Shown: piece after piece, positions 26,600 through 34,801 of the stretch
How positions within the stretch are numbered: the stretch's first letter is position 1
Layout of the letters: every line of letters starts with the position of its first letter
Assembly: GCF_913777145.1 (NCBI RefSeq)
Contig: NZ_CAJYPS010000014.1
Span: forward strand, 310,001 to 374,000
DNA: 64,000 nt
Direction: 5' to 3'
Source: an uncultured Roseateles sp.
GTDB lineage: Bacteria; Pseudomonadota; Gammaproteobacteria; Burkholderiales; Burkholderiaceae_C
Notes under the pieces: generated by a model
The model's database searches: none
What the model was told of the DNA's origin: nothing
The model's input: the letters and a program-made list of their open reading frames with translations, nothing else
Program-made: the position numbers and the translations under genes

Positions 26600-26875
26600 A
26601 TGGTTTCAGAAGCTCGGACATCGACGCTTGCATATGCGCTTTGGGAGGGGTGGGAATGCAAGGTTTGGTACACGGCCCTTGTGTCATTGATTGCTGGCGT
26701 GAGATGGGTTCCTAACTGGGTCGTCGGGCAAGGCTGGCTTACGGACTGGGCAACCGTCGGAGCTCTCCAGGTGCTTTATGTCCTTGCTGTGCTTGTGCTG
26801 GGGCTTTTGGCGCTAACCGCAGTGCTCATTTGGAAGATCGGCCGGCTACGCCAGCGAAGATCCCTCTTCGGCTGA
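26600..26875 (+). CDS. Orphan Trp-rich small membrane protein
   Basis: 91 residues from the ATG at 26600, which has GGGAG six bases upstream. A hydrophobic helix near residues 55-77 (VLYVLAVLVLGLLALTAVLIW) ends in a basic tail KIGRLRQRRS, giving a predicted cytoplasmic C-terminus. Eight tryptophans in 91 residues is exceptional. Codon use (many CTT, CTA, GCA, AGA) is unlike every neighbour, pointing to recent acquisition. I recognise no family. The frame opens 51 bases further 5' but without a ribosome site. It could be a small inner-membrane effector or a decayed fragment. Confidence 0.45.
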   Translation: MVSEARTSTLAYALWEGWECKVWYTALVSLIAGVRWVPNWVVGQGWLTDWATVGALQVLYVLAVLVLGLLALTAVLIWKIGRLRQRRSLFG

Positions 26876-26945
26876 GCACTAGGCTTTGATCAAGATGTGT
26901 ATGTTCTGAGTACCCGCCCGGATTTGGGGAGGTCTCACGTCTTTT

Positions 26946-27558
26946 GCCGGCTGTTTTTGCTGAGAACCTTTCGACTCGCAGCACCGCCGCGGGAGTCCGC
27001 CCCGCGAGGGCGGGTAACTTTTCTCTGTCGCGCCAGAGAAAAGTCACCAAAAGAGAGGCGCCAATTCAACAGCTAGAGCGGGTTTGCTTGATCGGGAGCA
27101 GAGGCCTTCAGGCCAGAGGCGAGCCGCTGCGCTCTCGCGGTGGACTTGTGAAGAGCGCCAGCCATAGTCCCTTCACGCCGGCTAAGGCGCGGCTGCACAT
27201 CGACGCCTGAGGGCGTCAAAGCAAATACGCGCTACGCGCCAAGCCGCGCCGCCCGAGCGGCGCTGCATTTGCATTCGCTCGTGAGCACGGCGTGCAGCCG
27301 CGCGTCGAACGGCCCGGCGGTTCGAGGTCACCGGGTGGTGACAAGTCCACCGCGAGAGCGCAGCGGCTCGCTTGGGTGCAAACGGCCACAGCCAGTCCTT
27401 GTGGTGGACCGCGTCGCAGGGGCTGAGCGCGGTGCGGTTCGGCGCCTCTCTTTTGGTGACTTTTCTCTGGCGCGACAGAGAAAAGTTACCCGCCTGCCGG
27501 GGCGGAATCCCGGCGCGGTGTTGCGAGTTGCAAAGGCTCACTGCAAGAGCAGCCCGGA
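26946..27558. repeat. Nested long inverted-repeat element, non-coding
   Basis: Two arms meet near 27245-27252. A perfect 54-bp segment at 27009-27062 pairs with 27441-27494. A perfect 31-bp segment at 27119-27149 pairs with 27341-27371. A 12-bp segment at 27187-27198 pairs with 27292-27303. Outside the 54-bp arms the match continues imperfectly to about 26946 and 27558. Intervening stretches have diverged. No convincing ORF or ribosome site lies within. The TTTTCTCTG...CAGAGAAAAGT core is a recurrent intergenic motif in beta- and gammaproteobacteria. It may be a MITE-like relic or specify a long structured RNA. Confidence 0.75.
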
Positions 27559-27646
27559 GCAAGCGCTGGAGAACTCAGACCTCACGCCGTTTGACCCCCC
27601 AAGCCCTTTGCGCTTCACTGCACCCACCCCGCCCCGTGAGCCACGC

Positions 27647-27988
27647 ATGAAGCACTACCTGATCTCCTTCCCCAGCCCCGCCATGGACGTGCCCCCCGAG
27701 GAACTCGCCGCGGTGGGTGAGGCTGCTCGCCAGGTCATTCGCGAGGCCAAGGCCGCTGGGGTCTATGTGTTCGCCGGTGGCATCAACGAAGCGGTCCCGC
27801 CCGTCAAGGTCGCTGCCGCTGGCACGACAAGCCACGACACCTATCCGCAGACCAGAGACTTCAACGGCGGCTTCTGCGTGCTGCGCCTGCCCACGCGCGA
27901 GGCGGCGGTCGCCTGGGCCGCGCGCATCGCCCGTGCCTGCCGCTGTGCGCAGGAGTTGCGCGAGTTCGGCGACGACCCCGAGAGCTGA
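27647..27988 (+). CDS. YCII-related (DGPF-type) domain protein
   Basis: 113 residues starting MKHYLISFPSPAMDVPPEEL. The length, the ferredoxin-like alpha/beta pattern and the middle AGVYVFAGGINEAVPP with a closing GGFCVLRLPTREAAVAWAARIA fit the YCII/DGPF superfamily, often encoded near sigma factors and of uncertain biochemical role. I choose the ATG at 27647; the frame continues upstream into the inverted-repeat element without protein character. Codon use is normal for the genome, so chromosomal coding resumes here. It stands alone on the plus strand. Confidence 0.72.
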   Translation: MKHYLISFPSPAMDVPPEELAAVGEAARQVIREAKAAGVYVFAGGINEAVPPVKVAAAGTTSHDTYPQTRDFNGGFCVLRLPTREAAVAWAARIARACRCAQELREFGDDPES

Positions 27989-28164
27989 TCGGCCGGCGGC
28001 GCGTCGATGCCGCGCGCCTCACCAGATCGTCGCCTGGGGTTCGCCGGCTCACCACAAGCGACGTGCACGCAACTCACCCCCCCCAGGCTGAGTCGGTCTT
28101 GTCCGACAAAGGCTTTGGCGCGCGCCCGATGGCAACTGTCACAAGCCGCCTGCATGATGGCCGC

Positions 28165-28518
28165 ATGGCTAAGCACTTCACTCCCGACGCGCCGGTGCCG
28201 CAAGCGCTGCCGGTGGCCGATGACGACATCGTGGCGGCAGACCTCGATCTGTGCCTCAGCACGCCTTCCACCGTGGTGGTGAGTGCACGGCTGGACGTGG
28301 CGGTGCCGGAGGTGGGCGAGGCCCGCAGCCTGGACCTCGCCCTCGTCATTCCGCGTTCGCAATGCCGCGGCGAGCGGCCCACGCTGGCCGCGCTGCTGCA
28401 GGCCGCGCAGGCGGCCGTGGCTCGCGCCACGCGCGCCGGCACCACGCCGCTTCTGTACCTGCCACGCCGCATCGTCGCGTTCGTGGCCGGTCAGCCGCAT
28501 CTGATCCCGGTCTTCTGA
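28165..28518 (+). CDS. Hypothetical protein
   Basis: 117 residues from the ATG at 28165; in-frame starts at 28129 and 28063 are possible and none has a strong ribosome site. The product begins MAKHFTPDAPVPQALPVADD and has a central mixed strand/helix region (STVVVSARLDVAVPEVGEA, LDLALVIPRSQCRG) ending in PHLIPVF. No membrane segment and no family that I recognise. Third-position G/C preference supports coding on this strand rather than the overlapping minus frame. It converges on the D,D-carboxypeptidase gene. Confidence 0.5.
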   Translation: MAKHFTPDAPVPQALPVADDDIVAADLDLCLSTPSTVVVSARLDVAVPEVGEARSLDLALVIPRSQCRGERPTLAALLQAAQAAVARATRAGTTPLLYLPRRIVAFVAGQPHLIPVF

Positions 28519-28557
28519 AGCCGCCGGCGGCGGTATGGCGCCGCCGCTCAGCCTCAT

Positions 28558-29814
28558 TTACTTAGAGAACCAGCCGACCACGCGTTGGCGCAGTCGCTCG
28601 AAGAAGCCGGCGCGTTCCACGTCCGCGAGCGCGATCAGCGGGGCCTCGCCCACCGGCTTGCCATTGGCGGTGGCGATGATCTTGCCGACCACGGCGCCCT
28701 TGGCGATGGGCGCCTCGAGCGCGGGATTCAGCGAGACGGCAGTCTGCACGGCGGCGGCCTGGCCCTTGGGCACCAGCAGCGCCCAGTCCTGGGCCAGGCC
28801 GGCATTGACCGCAGGCGCCACGCCGTAGGTGACCTTGGCGCTGGCCAGCGCCGCGCCCACCTGCGCAGGCCGGGCCTGCTCGAAGTTGGCGTAGCCCCAG
28901 TTGAACAGCACGCGGGTCTGGTCGGCCCGGGCCTGCTTGCTGTCGGCGTTCATGATGACCGAGATCAGGCGCATGCCGTTGCGCTTGGCCGAGGCGGTCA
29001 GGCAGTAGCCGGCTTCGTCCGTGTGGCCGGTCTTGAGGCCGTCGACCGTGGGGTCGGTGTAGAGCAGCGCGTTGCGGTTGCCCTGCTTGATGCCGTTGTA
29101 GGTGAACTCGCGCTCGGCGTAGATCGGGTAGTACTCGGCGCTGTTGCGGATGATGGCGGCCGCCAGCACGGCCAGGTCGCGGGCCGAGGCCTTGTTGTTG
29201 GGATCGGGCAGCCCGGCCGCGTTCGCGAACTGGGTATGGCCCATGCCCAGCTTCTTGGCTTCGGCGTTCATCATCGTCACGAAGCCGGACTCCGAGCCGC
29301 CGAGGTGCTCGGCCAGGGCCTTGGAGGCGTCGTTGCCGCTGGCGATGACCACGCCGCGCAGCATCTCCATCACCGAGGCCTGCGTGTTCAGCGGCACGAA
29401 CATGCAGCTGTCGCCCCCCTTGCCGCCGCGGCACCAGGCGCTCTCGCTCATGGTGACCATGTCGGTGGGCTTGAGCTTGCCGCTCTTGAGCGCCTGCTCC
29501 ACCAGGTAGCTGGTCATCATCTTGGTGAGCGACGCCGGCGGCAGCGGCTCGTCCGGGTTGGAGGCGGCCAGCACCTGGCCGGTGTCGTAGTCCATCAGCA
29601 CCCAGGCCTTGTTGGCGAGCACCGGCACGGAGCGGCCGTTGGCGTCGGTGGTCATCGCGGGCTCGGCCGCCGCGGCCGCCTTGGCCTTTTGTTTCTGGGC
29701 CGCGGCATGGGGCTTGGCATGCGTCGCGCTGACGGCGGCGGTGGGCAGGGCGGCGGCGAGCGCGCCAGCCATCAGGACGGGAAGCAGGGAGGCAGAGGGA
29801 AGTCGGGAAATCAT
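28558..29814 (-). CDS. dacC: D-alanyl-D-alanine carboxypeptidase (PBP5/6 family)
   Basis: 418 residues with a signal peptide (about 1-30). The three penicillin-binding motifs are present: SLTK in PPASLTKMMTSYL near residue 94, SGN in VIASGNDASKAL, and KTG in VDGLKTGHTDEAGYC. The C-terminal PBP5-type domain ends in an amphipathic anchor (GFFERLRQRVVGWFSK). It trims the terminal D-Ala of peptidoglycan pentapeptides in the periplasm. I start at the ATG at 29814, directly before the signal peptide; the frame is open further upstream. dacC versus dacA naming is by similarity only. Confidence 0.93.
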   Translation of the reverse strand: MISRLPSASLLPVLMAGALAAALPTAAVSATHAKPHAAAQKQKAKAAAAAEPAMTTDANGRSVPVLANKAWVLMDYDTGQVLAASNPDEPLPPASLTKMMTSYLVEQALKSGKLKPTDMVTMSESAWCRGGKGGDSCMFVPLNTQASVMEMLRGVVIASGNDASKALAEHLGGSESGFVTMMNAEAKKLGMGHTQFANAAGLPDPNNKASARDLAVLAAAIIRNSAEYYPIYAEREFTYNGIKQGNRNALLYTDPTVDGLKTGHTDEAGYCLTASAKRNGMRLISVIMNADSKQARADQTRVLFNWGYANFEQARPAQVGAALASAKVTYGVAPAVNAGLAQDWALLVPKGQAAAVQTAVSLNPALEAPIAKGAVVGKIIATANGKPVGEAPLIALADVERAGFFERLRQRVVGWFSK

Positions 29815-29957
29815 GGGCAAGGGCAAATGCAAGCAGACGACTGCAGGGCGCATGTTAGAGGGCCCTCCGTGCGGACTTGTGTAACAGCGTCCGGCCCGGG
29901 CTCGCTGCGGCGCCTTTCGGCTGCACGACCCGTGGCCCGCGTTGGTGCTCGACCATG

Positions 29958-29987
29958 AAAAAAGGGCCTGCATTGCCGCAGGCCCTT
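29958..29987 (-). terminator. Rho-independent terminator of the M13 peptidase gene
   Basis: A perfect 10-bp stem AAGGGCCTGC/GCAGGCCCTT with a 6-base loop is followed on the minus strand by TTTTTTC, 33 bases past the peptidase stop at 30020. Confidence 0.9.
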
Positions 29988-30019
29988 GCTCGTTCAGCGC
30001 CACGGCGCCGTCGCGTTCA

Positions 30020-32056
30020 TCACCAGATGACGACGCGCTTGTCCTCCGGCCGCACCATCGCATCGCCCGCCTTGCAGCTGTAGGCCTTGGCAAAGGCCGG
30101 CATGTTGGACGGGGCCGCGTTGGTGCGGAAGCCGGCTGGCGCGTGGGGGTCGGTGTTCAGGCGCACCAGCTGCGCCTCGGGGCGGATGGCGCCGGCCCAG
30201 ACCTTGGCCCAGTTCATGAAGAAGCGCTGGTCGCGGCTCAGGCCGTCGAGCATGGGGTCGGGCTGGCCGGCCGTGGCCTTGACCATGGCGTCATAGGCCA
30301 TGTTCAGGCCGCCCAGGTCGCCGATGTTCTCGCCCAGCGTCAGGCGGCCGTTGGCGTGCTTGTCGGGGTACTGGGGCAGGGGCGCGTACTCGTCGGCCTG
30401 GGCCACCAGCTTGTTGGCGCGTTCCTCGAAGCGCTTGCGGTCTTCGGCGGTCCACCAGTTGGCGTTGTTGCCCTCGCCGTCGAACTGGCTGCCCTGGTCG
30501 TCGAAGCCGTGGCCGGCCTCGTGGCCGATGACCGCGCCTATGCCGCCGTAGTTGATCGCGTCGTCACCCTTGGCGTAGAAGAAGGGCGGCTGCAGGATGG
30601 CGGCGGGGAAGTTGATGGTGTTGGTGGAGGGGCTGTAGTAGGCGTTCACCGTCTGCGGCGTCATGCTCCACTCGTAGCGGTCGGTGGCCTTGCCGATCTT
30701 GGCCAGGTTGTAGCGCTGGTTGAAGCTGCGAGCCGCGCGCAGGTTGGCATAGTGGCTGTCGGCGGTGACGGTGAGGCCCTGCCAGTCGCGCCAAGTGTCG
30801 GGGTAGCCGATCTTGGGCAGGAAGGTCTGCCACTTGGCAATCGCCTTGGCCTTGGTCTCGGGGCTCATCCAGTCGAGGTGCTCGATGCGGGCCTTGAGCG
30901 CGTTGCGCACGTTGTCCACCAGCTGCTGGGCGCGCACCTTGGCGTCCGGCGTGAAGTACTCCTTCACATAGAGCTGGCCCAGTGCCTGGCCCATGCTGGC
31001 GTTGACGGCGCCCAGCGCCCGCTTCCAGCGCTGTTCCTGCTCGGGCGTGCCGTTGATGGTCTTGCCGTAGAACGCGAAGTTCTCGTCCTGGAAGGCCTTG
31101 GACAGCGCGGGCGAGGCGCCGTCTATCGTCTGGAACGCGAAGTAGGCCTGCCACTGCGCGATGGGCGCCTCGGCCAGCAGCTGGTCGAGCGCGACGAAGA
31201 ACTTGGGCTGCGACAGCGAGAAGCCGCCCGCGGCCTGGATGCCGGCGTCCACCTGCATGACCTTGAAGTACTGGCCCCAGTCCCAGTGCGGCGTGAGCTT
31301 GTTGGCCTGCTCGACGGTGACGAAGTTGTACTGGTTCTCGGGCTTGCGCAGCTCCACCCGCAGGAAGGACGCGGCGGCCAGCTGCGTCTCCAGCGCCATT
31401 ACCTGCGCGGCGCGCGACTGCGCTTCCTCGGCCGGCGTGCCGGTCAGCTCGAACAGCTTGGCGATGTGGGCCACGTAGGCGGTGCGCAGCTTGGCGTATT
31501 CGTCCTTGCTGTAGTACTCGGGGCCGGGCAGGCCCAGGCCGCCCTGGCCGGCAAACGCGATCTGGCGCTTGGCGTTCTTGTAGTCGGCGCTGACGCCGAA
31601 GCCGAAGGCGCGGCCCTCGGCGCGGGCATGGGCCTGCTGCAGCCAGGTGACGAGGTCGGCGCGGGTCTTCAGCGCGTCTATCGCCGCCAGCGCGGGCTTG
31701 ATGGGCGTGTAGCCGGCGCGCTCTATGGCGGCCTCGTCCATGGCCGCGCGGTAGATGAAGCCGATCTTTTGCTCGATGGAGCCGGGCTTGGCGCTGTCGG
31801 CGTTCTTGGCCGCGTTCTCGACGATGCTGCGCTGCGCGTTCAGGCTCTTCTCGGCCAGCGCGTCGAAGCTGCCCCAGCGGCTCTTGTCGGCCGGGATGGG
31901 GTTGGCCTTCACCCAGTGGTTGTTGGCCCAGGCATTGAAGTCGGTGCAGGCCGACTGGCCGGGGTCCACATCGGGCACGAAATCAGGAACGGCCGCAGCG
32001 TGGGCCAGACCGGCGCAGCACAGGGCGGCAGCCAGGGAGATAGCGCGAAGGATCAC
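30020..32056 (-). CDS. pepO: M13-family (neprilysin/PepO-type) zinc metallopeptidase
   Basis: About 678 residues from a GTG at 32056, chosen because CGGAG lies eight bases upstream and a clean signal peptide follows (ILRAISLAAALCCAGLAHAAA). The zinc site is complete: VIGHEAGHGFDDQG near residue 515 and the third ligand in GENIGDLGGLNMAYD. The C-terminal CKAGDAMVRPEDKRVVIW is typical of M13 endings. It should cleave peptides in the periplasm. An ATG at 32098 would add 14 residues with no ribosome site. It is a monocistronic gene with its own terminator. Confidence 0.93.
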   Translation of the reverse strand: MILRAISLAAALCCAGLAHAAAVPDFVPDVDPGQSACTDFNAWANNHWVKANPIPADKSRWGSFDALAEKSLNAQRSIVENAAKNADSAKPGSIEQKIGFIYRAAMDEAAIERAGYTPIKPALAAIDALKTRADLVTWLQQAHARAEGRAFGFGVSADYKNAKRQIAFAGQGGLGLPGPEYYSKDEYAKLRTAYVAHIAKLFELTGTPAEEAQSRAAQVMALETQLAAASFLRVELRKPENQYNFVTVEQANKLTPHWDWGQYFKVMQVDAGIQAAGGFSLSQPKFFVALDQLLAEAPIAQWQAYFAFQTIDGASPALSKAFQDENFAFYGKTINGTPEQEQRWKRALGAVNASMGQALGQLYVKEYFTPDAKVRAQQLVDNVRNALKARIEHLDWMSPETKAKAIAKWQTFLPKIGYPDTWRDWQGLTVTADSHYANLRAARSFNQRYNLAKIGKATDRYEWSMTPQTVNAYYSPSTNTINFPAAILQPPFFYAKGDDAINYGGIGAVIGHEAGHGFDDQGSQFDGEGNNANWWTAEDRKRFEERANKLVAQADEYAPLPQYPDKHANGRLTLGENIGDLGGLNMAYDAMVKATAGQPDPMLDGLSRDQRFFMNWAKVWAGAIRPEAQLVRLNTDPHAPAGFRTNAAPSNMPAFAKAYSCKAGDAMVRPEDKRVVIW

Positions 32057-32166
32057 GAGAGAACTCCGTACGGGGCACGAATGCAAAGCGTGCACCATAG
32101 CCGCGCCCGCAGCGGGCGCGCCATACCGGAAGTCACCGGGGCCCGAAAAATGCGCGGCGGCCGGAA

Positions 32167-32192
32167 AGCAAACTGCCCGCCGAGGCGGGCAG
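32167..32192 (-). terminator. Terminator of the PEP-CTERM gene
   Basis: CTGCCCGCC/GGCGGGCAG, a perfect 9-bp inverted repeat with a 2-base centre, is followed on the minus strand by TTTGCTTT, 20 bases past the stop at 32213. Confidence 0.75.
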
Positions 32193-32212
32193 GGCTCAGG
32201 CGCAGGCCGGGC

Positions 32213-32869
32213 TCAGCCGCGGCGGCGGCCTCGCCACAGGCCCAGGCCGGCCAGGCCGGCCAGCGCCAGCACCGCGCTCGCGGGCTCGGGCACGGCCGAG
32301 ATTGCGCCGACGGCGATGCCGGCGCCGGTGTTGTCGAAGGCGTAGCCGATGATGGAGCGCGCCGGGTTGTTGAGCGTCGCGCCCAGGGACAGGCGCATCC
32401 AGCCGTAGTTGGTGGCGCCGGTGGCCTCGTTGAGGAAGGAGAAGCCGATGTAGTTGTCGGTGCTGTTCAGCAGGAAGGCGGTGGCACCGGTTTCCCCCTG
32501 CAAGGCGCCGGGGGTGGACGAGCTGCCCAGGCTGGCGTTGACGACCGTGCCGAGCGCGAGGTTGTCGACCGCAGTGCTGGAGCCGCCCAGGCCGGTCACC
32601 ACGCCGCCGCCGGTGTTGGCCCAGGCGAACAGGCTGCTGCTGCCCCACAGGTTCAGGTCCCAGCCCGGCGTGGCGCTGGACGAGGTGCCGGTGGCGCCGT
32701 TGAGCACATTGAGATAGACGCCCGCGGTGCTGACCGGGATGGCGATGCTGGTGCTGCCGCTGTAGATCACGTCGGCCGAGGCCTGCAGGGGCGCCAGTGA
32801 TCCGAGCGCCAGCGCGGCCGCGGCGGCCGCCCCCTTGAGTGTTGACGACGGGATGAACGGATGGGTCAT
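32213..32869 (-). CDS. PEP-CTERM sorting-signal protein
   Basis: 218 residues. An N-terminal signal peptide (ending LAPLQASADV) leads to a Gly/Ser/Thr-rich secreted body of predicted beta character. The C-terminus is a textbook PEP-CTERM tripartite signal: the motif VPEPAS, a hydrophobic helix (AVLALAGLAGLGLW) and a basic tail RGRRRG. Such proteins are processed by an EpsH-type exosortase and are associated with exopolysaccharide and biofilm. No exosortase is present in this window. The start ATG is at 32869. Function of the body is unknown. Confidence 0.88.
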   Translation of the reverse strand: MTHPFIPSSTLKGAAAAAALALGSLAPLQASADVIYSGSTSIAIPVSTAGVYLNVLNGATGTSSSATPGWDLNLWGSSSLFAWANTGGGVVTGLGGSSTAVDNLALGTVVNASLGSSSTPGALQGETGATAFLLNSTDNYIGFSFLNEATGATNYGWMRLSLGATLNNPARSIIGYAFDNTGAGIAVGAISAVPEPASAVLALAGLAGLGLWRGRRRG

Positions 32870-33119
32870 GGGACGGTGTCCTCCTCTCGAATGGGTGTGC
32901 CGAGTGTGTGAGAGGGCGCGCCGGCCGCGGGCCCCCCGCCTCGATGGCAGGCCCACAAAGACTTGATGAAGGGTTTTCACTGCCTCCGCCGGCGCTCCGC
33001 GGCTGAGACGAGCACGTAGGCTGGGGTCAGGGCTTGCGCCGCTCCCTGGGCCGCATCCGCCAGCGCTGCACTCGGCCAGGCTCAGGCCCGACGACCTTGC
33101 TCGAATCATCTTGCCCACC

Positions 33120-33602
33120 ATGACCCGACTCTCTGTGGCGCTGGCCTGCGCCGCCATGCTCTGTGCCCGCGCCGCATCCGCCCAGGCCGTCCACCCCAGC
33201 ATCCCGGACGCCGAGCTGCCCGCGCTCCTCGCCCAGCTGGACCAGCGCCACTTCGACGCGTTCAACCACTGCGACATCGACGCGCTGCAGGCGCTGTACG
33301 CGCCGGATGTGGAGTTCTTCCACGACCTCAACGGCCGCGTGATGAACCGCGAGCAATTCCTGCAGGCGGTGCGCAAGAACATCTGCGGCAAGCTGCAGCG
33401 GCGCCTGCTGCCCGACACGCTGGAGGTCTACCCGCTGGCCAAGGTCGGCGCGCTGCAGATGGGCCGGCACTGCTTCGTGCTGACCGGCCAGGCGGACTGC
33501 ATCCAGCAGGGGCGCTTCACCATCCTGTGGCGCTTTGACGGCACGAGCTGGCAGATCGCCAAGGTGTTCAGCTACGACCATCGACCGATGGCGCCGCGCT
33601 GA
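33120..33602 (+). CDS. Secreted SnoaL/DUF4440-type (NTF2-fold) protein
   Basis: 160 residues with a signal peptide (about 1-22, MTRLSVALACAAMLCARAASAQA). The mature part has the NTF2-like cone fold pattern: LAQLDQRHFDAFNHCDIDAL, YAPDVEFFHDLNG and a final FTILWRFDGTSWQIAKVFSYDH. Members are often of unknown function, acting as small-molecule binding or isomerase scaffolds. I prefer the ATG at 33120 over a TTG at 33111. Two cysteine pairs may form disulfides. It is divergent from the PEP-CTERM gene. Confidence 0.8.
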   Translation: MTRLSVALACAAMLCARAASAQAVHPSIPDAELPALLAQLDQRHFDAFNHCDIDALQALYAPDVEFFHDLNGRVMNREQFLQAVRKNICGKLQRRLLPDTLEVYPLAKVGALQMGRHCFVLTGQADCIQQGRFTILWRFDGTSWQIAKVFSYDHRPMAPR

Positions 33603-33619
33603 GCGCCGGGCCGCTGGCC

Positions 33620-33832
33620 TCAGGCACTCAGCAGGTGCAGGCCGAACAGCACGGCCGCGATCAGCAGCAGGAACAGCGGCAGCACCAGCGCCGCAAAGAT
33701 CAGGAACTGCAGCAGCAGCCGCAGGCCGCGGGTGTCGGGGAGCCGGCAGACCTGGGCCACGCGCATGGCCAGCGTGGCTGCGAGGTCCTGCAGGCCGGCG
33801 GCTAGCGTGGAGAAGAGCAGGTGGTCAAGCAT
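33620..33832 (-). CDS. Small hypothetical membrane protein
   Basis: 70 residues. The N-terminal half is amphipathic helix (LLFSTLAAGLQDLAATLAMR) and the C-terminal half is one strong membrane helix (LLLQFLIFAALVLPLFLLLI). It converges on the NTF2-fold gene with a 17-base gap. No family recognised. Codon use matches the genome, which supports translation, but the product is short and the ribosome site is weak. Confidence 0.55.
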   Translation of the reverse strand: MLDHLLFSTLAAGLQDLAATLAMRVAQVCRLPDTRGLRLLLQFLIFAALVLPLFLLLIAAVLFGLHLLSA

Positions 33833-34056
33833 GGTCGGCCTGGGCTTGTGTCCGGCCGGGCGCCGGGGGCTGCCCTAGGTTGTACCCCAGGCGTAGCGGT
33901 CGGCATGCACAGTTACCCAGCTCGTCACAAGGCAGCGCACAAGGGTAAGGCTTTGTTCCCCCCGGTTAACGACGCGCGGATTGCTCACAGCTCGACACGT
34001 TTGCCGCGGGTGCGCTGCCTAGAGTGGACGCTCTTTCAACATCCACGAGCCCATCG

Positions 34057-34668
34057 ATGAAGAGACTCTCGCCCCTGATCGTTGCCAGCAGTGCGCTGCT
34101 GCTGAGCGCTTGTGCCACCCACGATTACGTGAAGGAAGCCGTTGCGCCGGTGCAGACCAGCGTGGACAGCCTGGGCGCCCGCGTGCAGGCGCAGGACGAG
34201 GGGCTCAAGGCCCTGGATGGCCGCGTGCAGGGCAGCGAATCGCGCCTGCAGGTGCTGGAGCAGGAGGCCGCGGCGCGCGCGCAGGCGGCCAACAACCTGC
34301 CCAAGCCGCCCGGTCTGTTGATGAGCACCGTGCTGAGCGACGACAAGGTCAAGTTCAGCTCGGGCCGGGCCCAGCTCACCGAGCAGGCCGGCCGCGAACT
34401 GGACGATCTGGTCGCCAAGCTCAAGGCCGACAACCAGCCGGTGTACATCGAGATCCAGGGCCATACCGACTCGACCGGCAGCGACGCGGGCAACCAGCAG
34501 CTGGGCCTGCAGCGTGCCGAGGCGGTGCGCCAATACCTGGCCCGCGCCGGCCTGCCGCTGGTGCGCATGGCCACCATCAGCTATGGCAAGACCGCGCCGC
34601 TGGCCGACAACAGCACCCGCGAGGGCCGCAGCGCCAACCGGCGCGTGCAGCTGATCGTGATGCGTTGA
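34057..34668 (+). CDS. OmpA-family lipoprotein
   Basis: 203 residues. A lipoprotein signal with lipobox LLSAC (Cys about 19) is followed by a coiled-coil stretch with heptad-like SLGARVQAQDEGLKALDGRV (about 35-85), then an OmpA/Pal peptidoglycan-binding domain (about 100-203). The latter carries VKFSSGRAQLTEQAGRELD, IEIQGHTDSTGSDAGNQQLG and REGRSANRRVQLIV. It should anchor the outer membrane to peptidoglycan. The coiled coil may mediate oligomerisation. I start at the ATG at 34057; the upstream part of the frame lacks a ribosome site. Confidence 0.9.
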   Translation: MKRLSPLIVASSALLLSACATHDYVKEAVAPVQTSVDSLGARVQAQDEGLKALDGRVQGSESRLQVLEQEAAARAQAANNLPKPPGLLMSTVLSDDKVKFSSGRAQLTEQAGRELDDLVAKLKADNQPVYIEIQGHTDSTGSDAGNQQLGLQRAEAVRQYLARAGLPLVRMATISYGKTAPLADNSTREGRSANRRVQLIVMR

Positions 34669-34801
34669 GCCTGAGGCGGGGAGGGCGTGCCGCCGGCCGC
34701 TCGCGTGGCTGGCGGCGTTGAGGGTTTTCCCGCCATCACTTCGGTCAGCCCCCCGGCGGCTTGGGGACACTGGCGGCCTGCTTTCCTCAAGCCCTGCCGT
34801 G

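Noticed and set aside
26946-27558. Insertion sequence
   Set aside because: No transposase frame, even degraded, can be recognised between the arms.
26946-27646. Small frames inside the inverted-repeat element (for example 27372-27650)
   Set aside because: They follow the repeat symmetry, lack ribosome sites and show no protein-like composition.
27841-28557. Minus-strand frame of 238 codons over the YCII and hypothetical genes
   Set aside because: It spans two plus-strand genes and their gap, with no motif or ribosome site.
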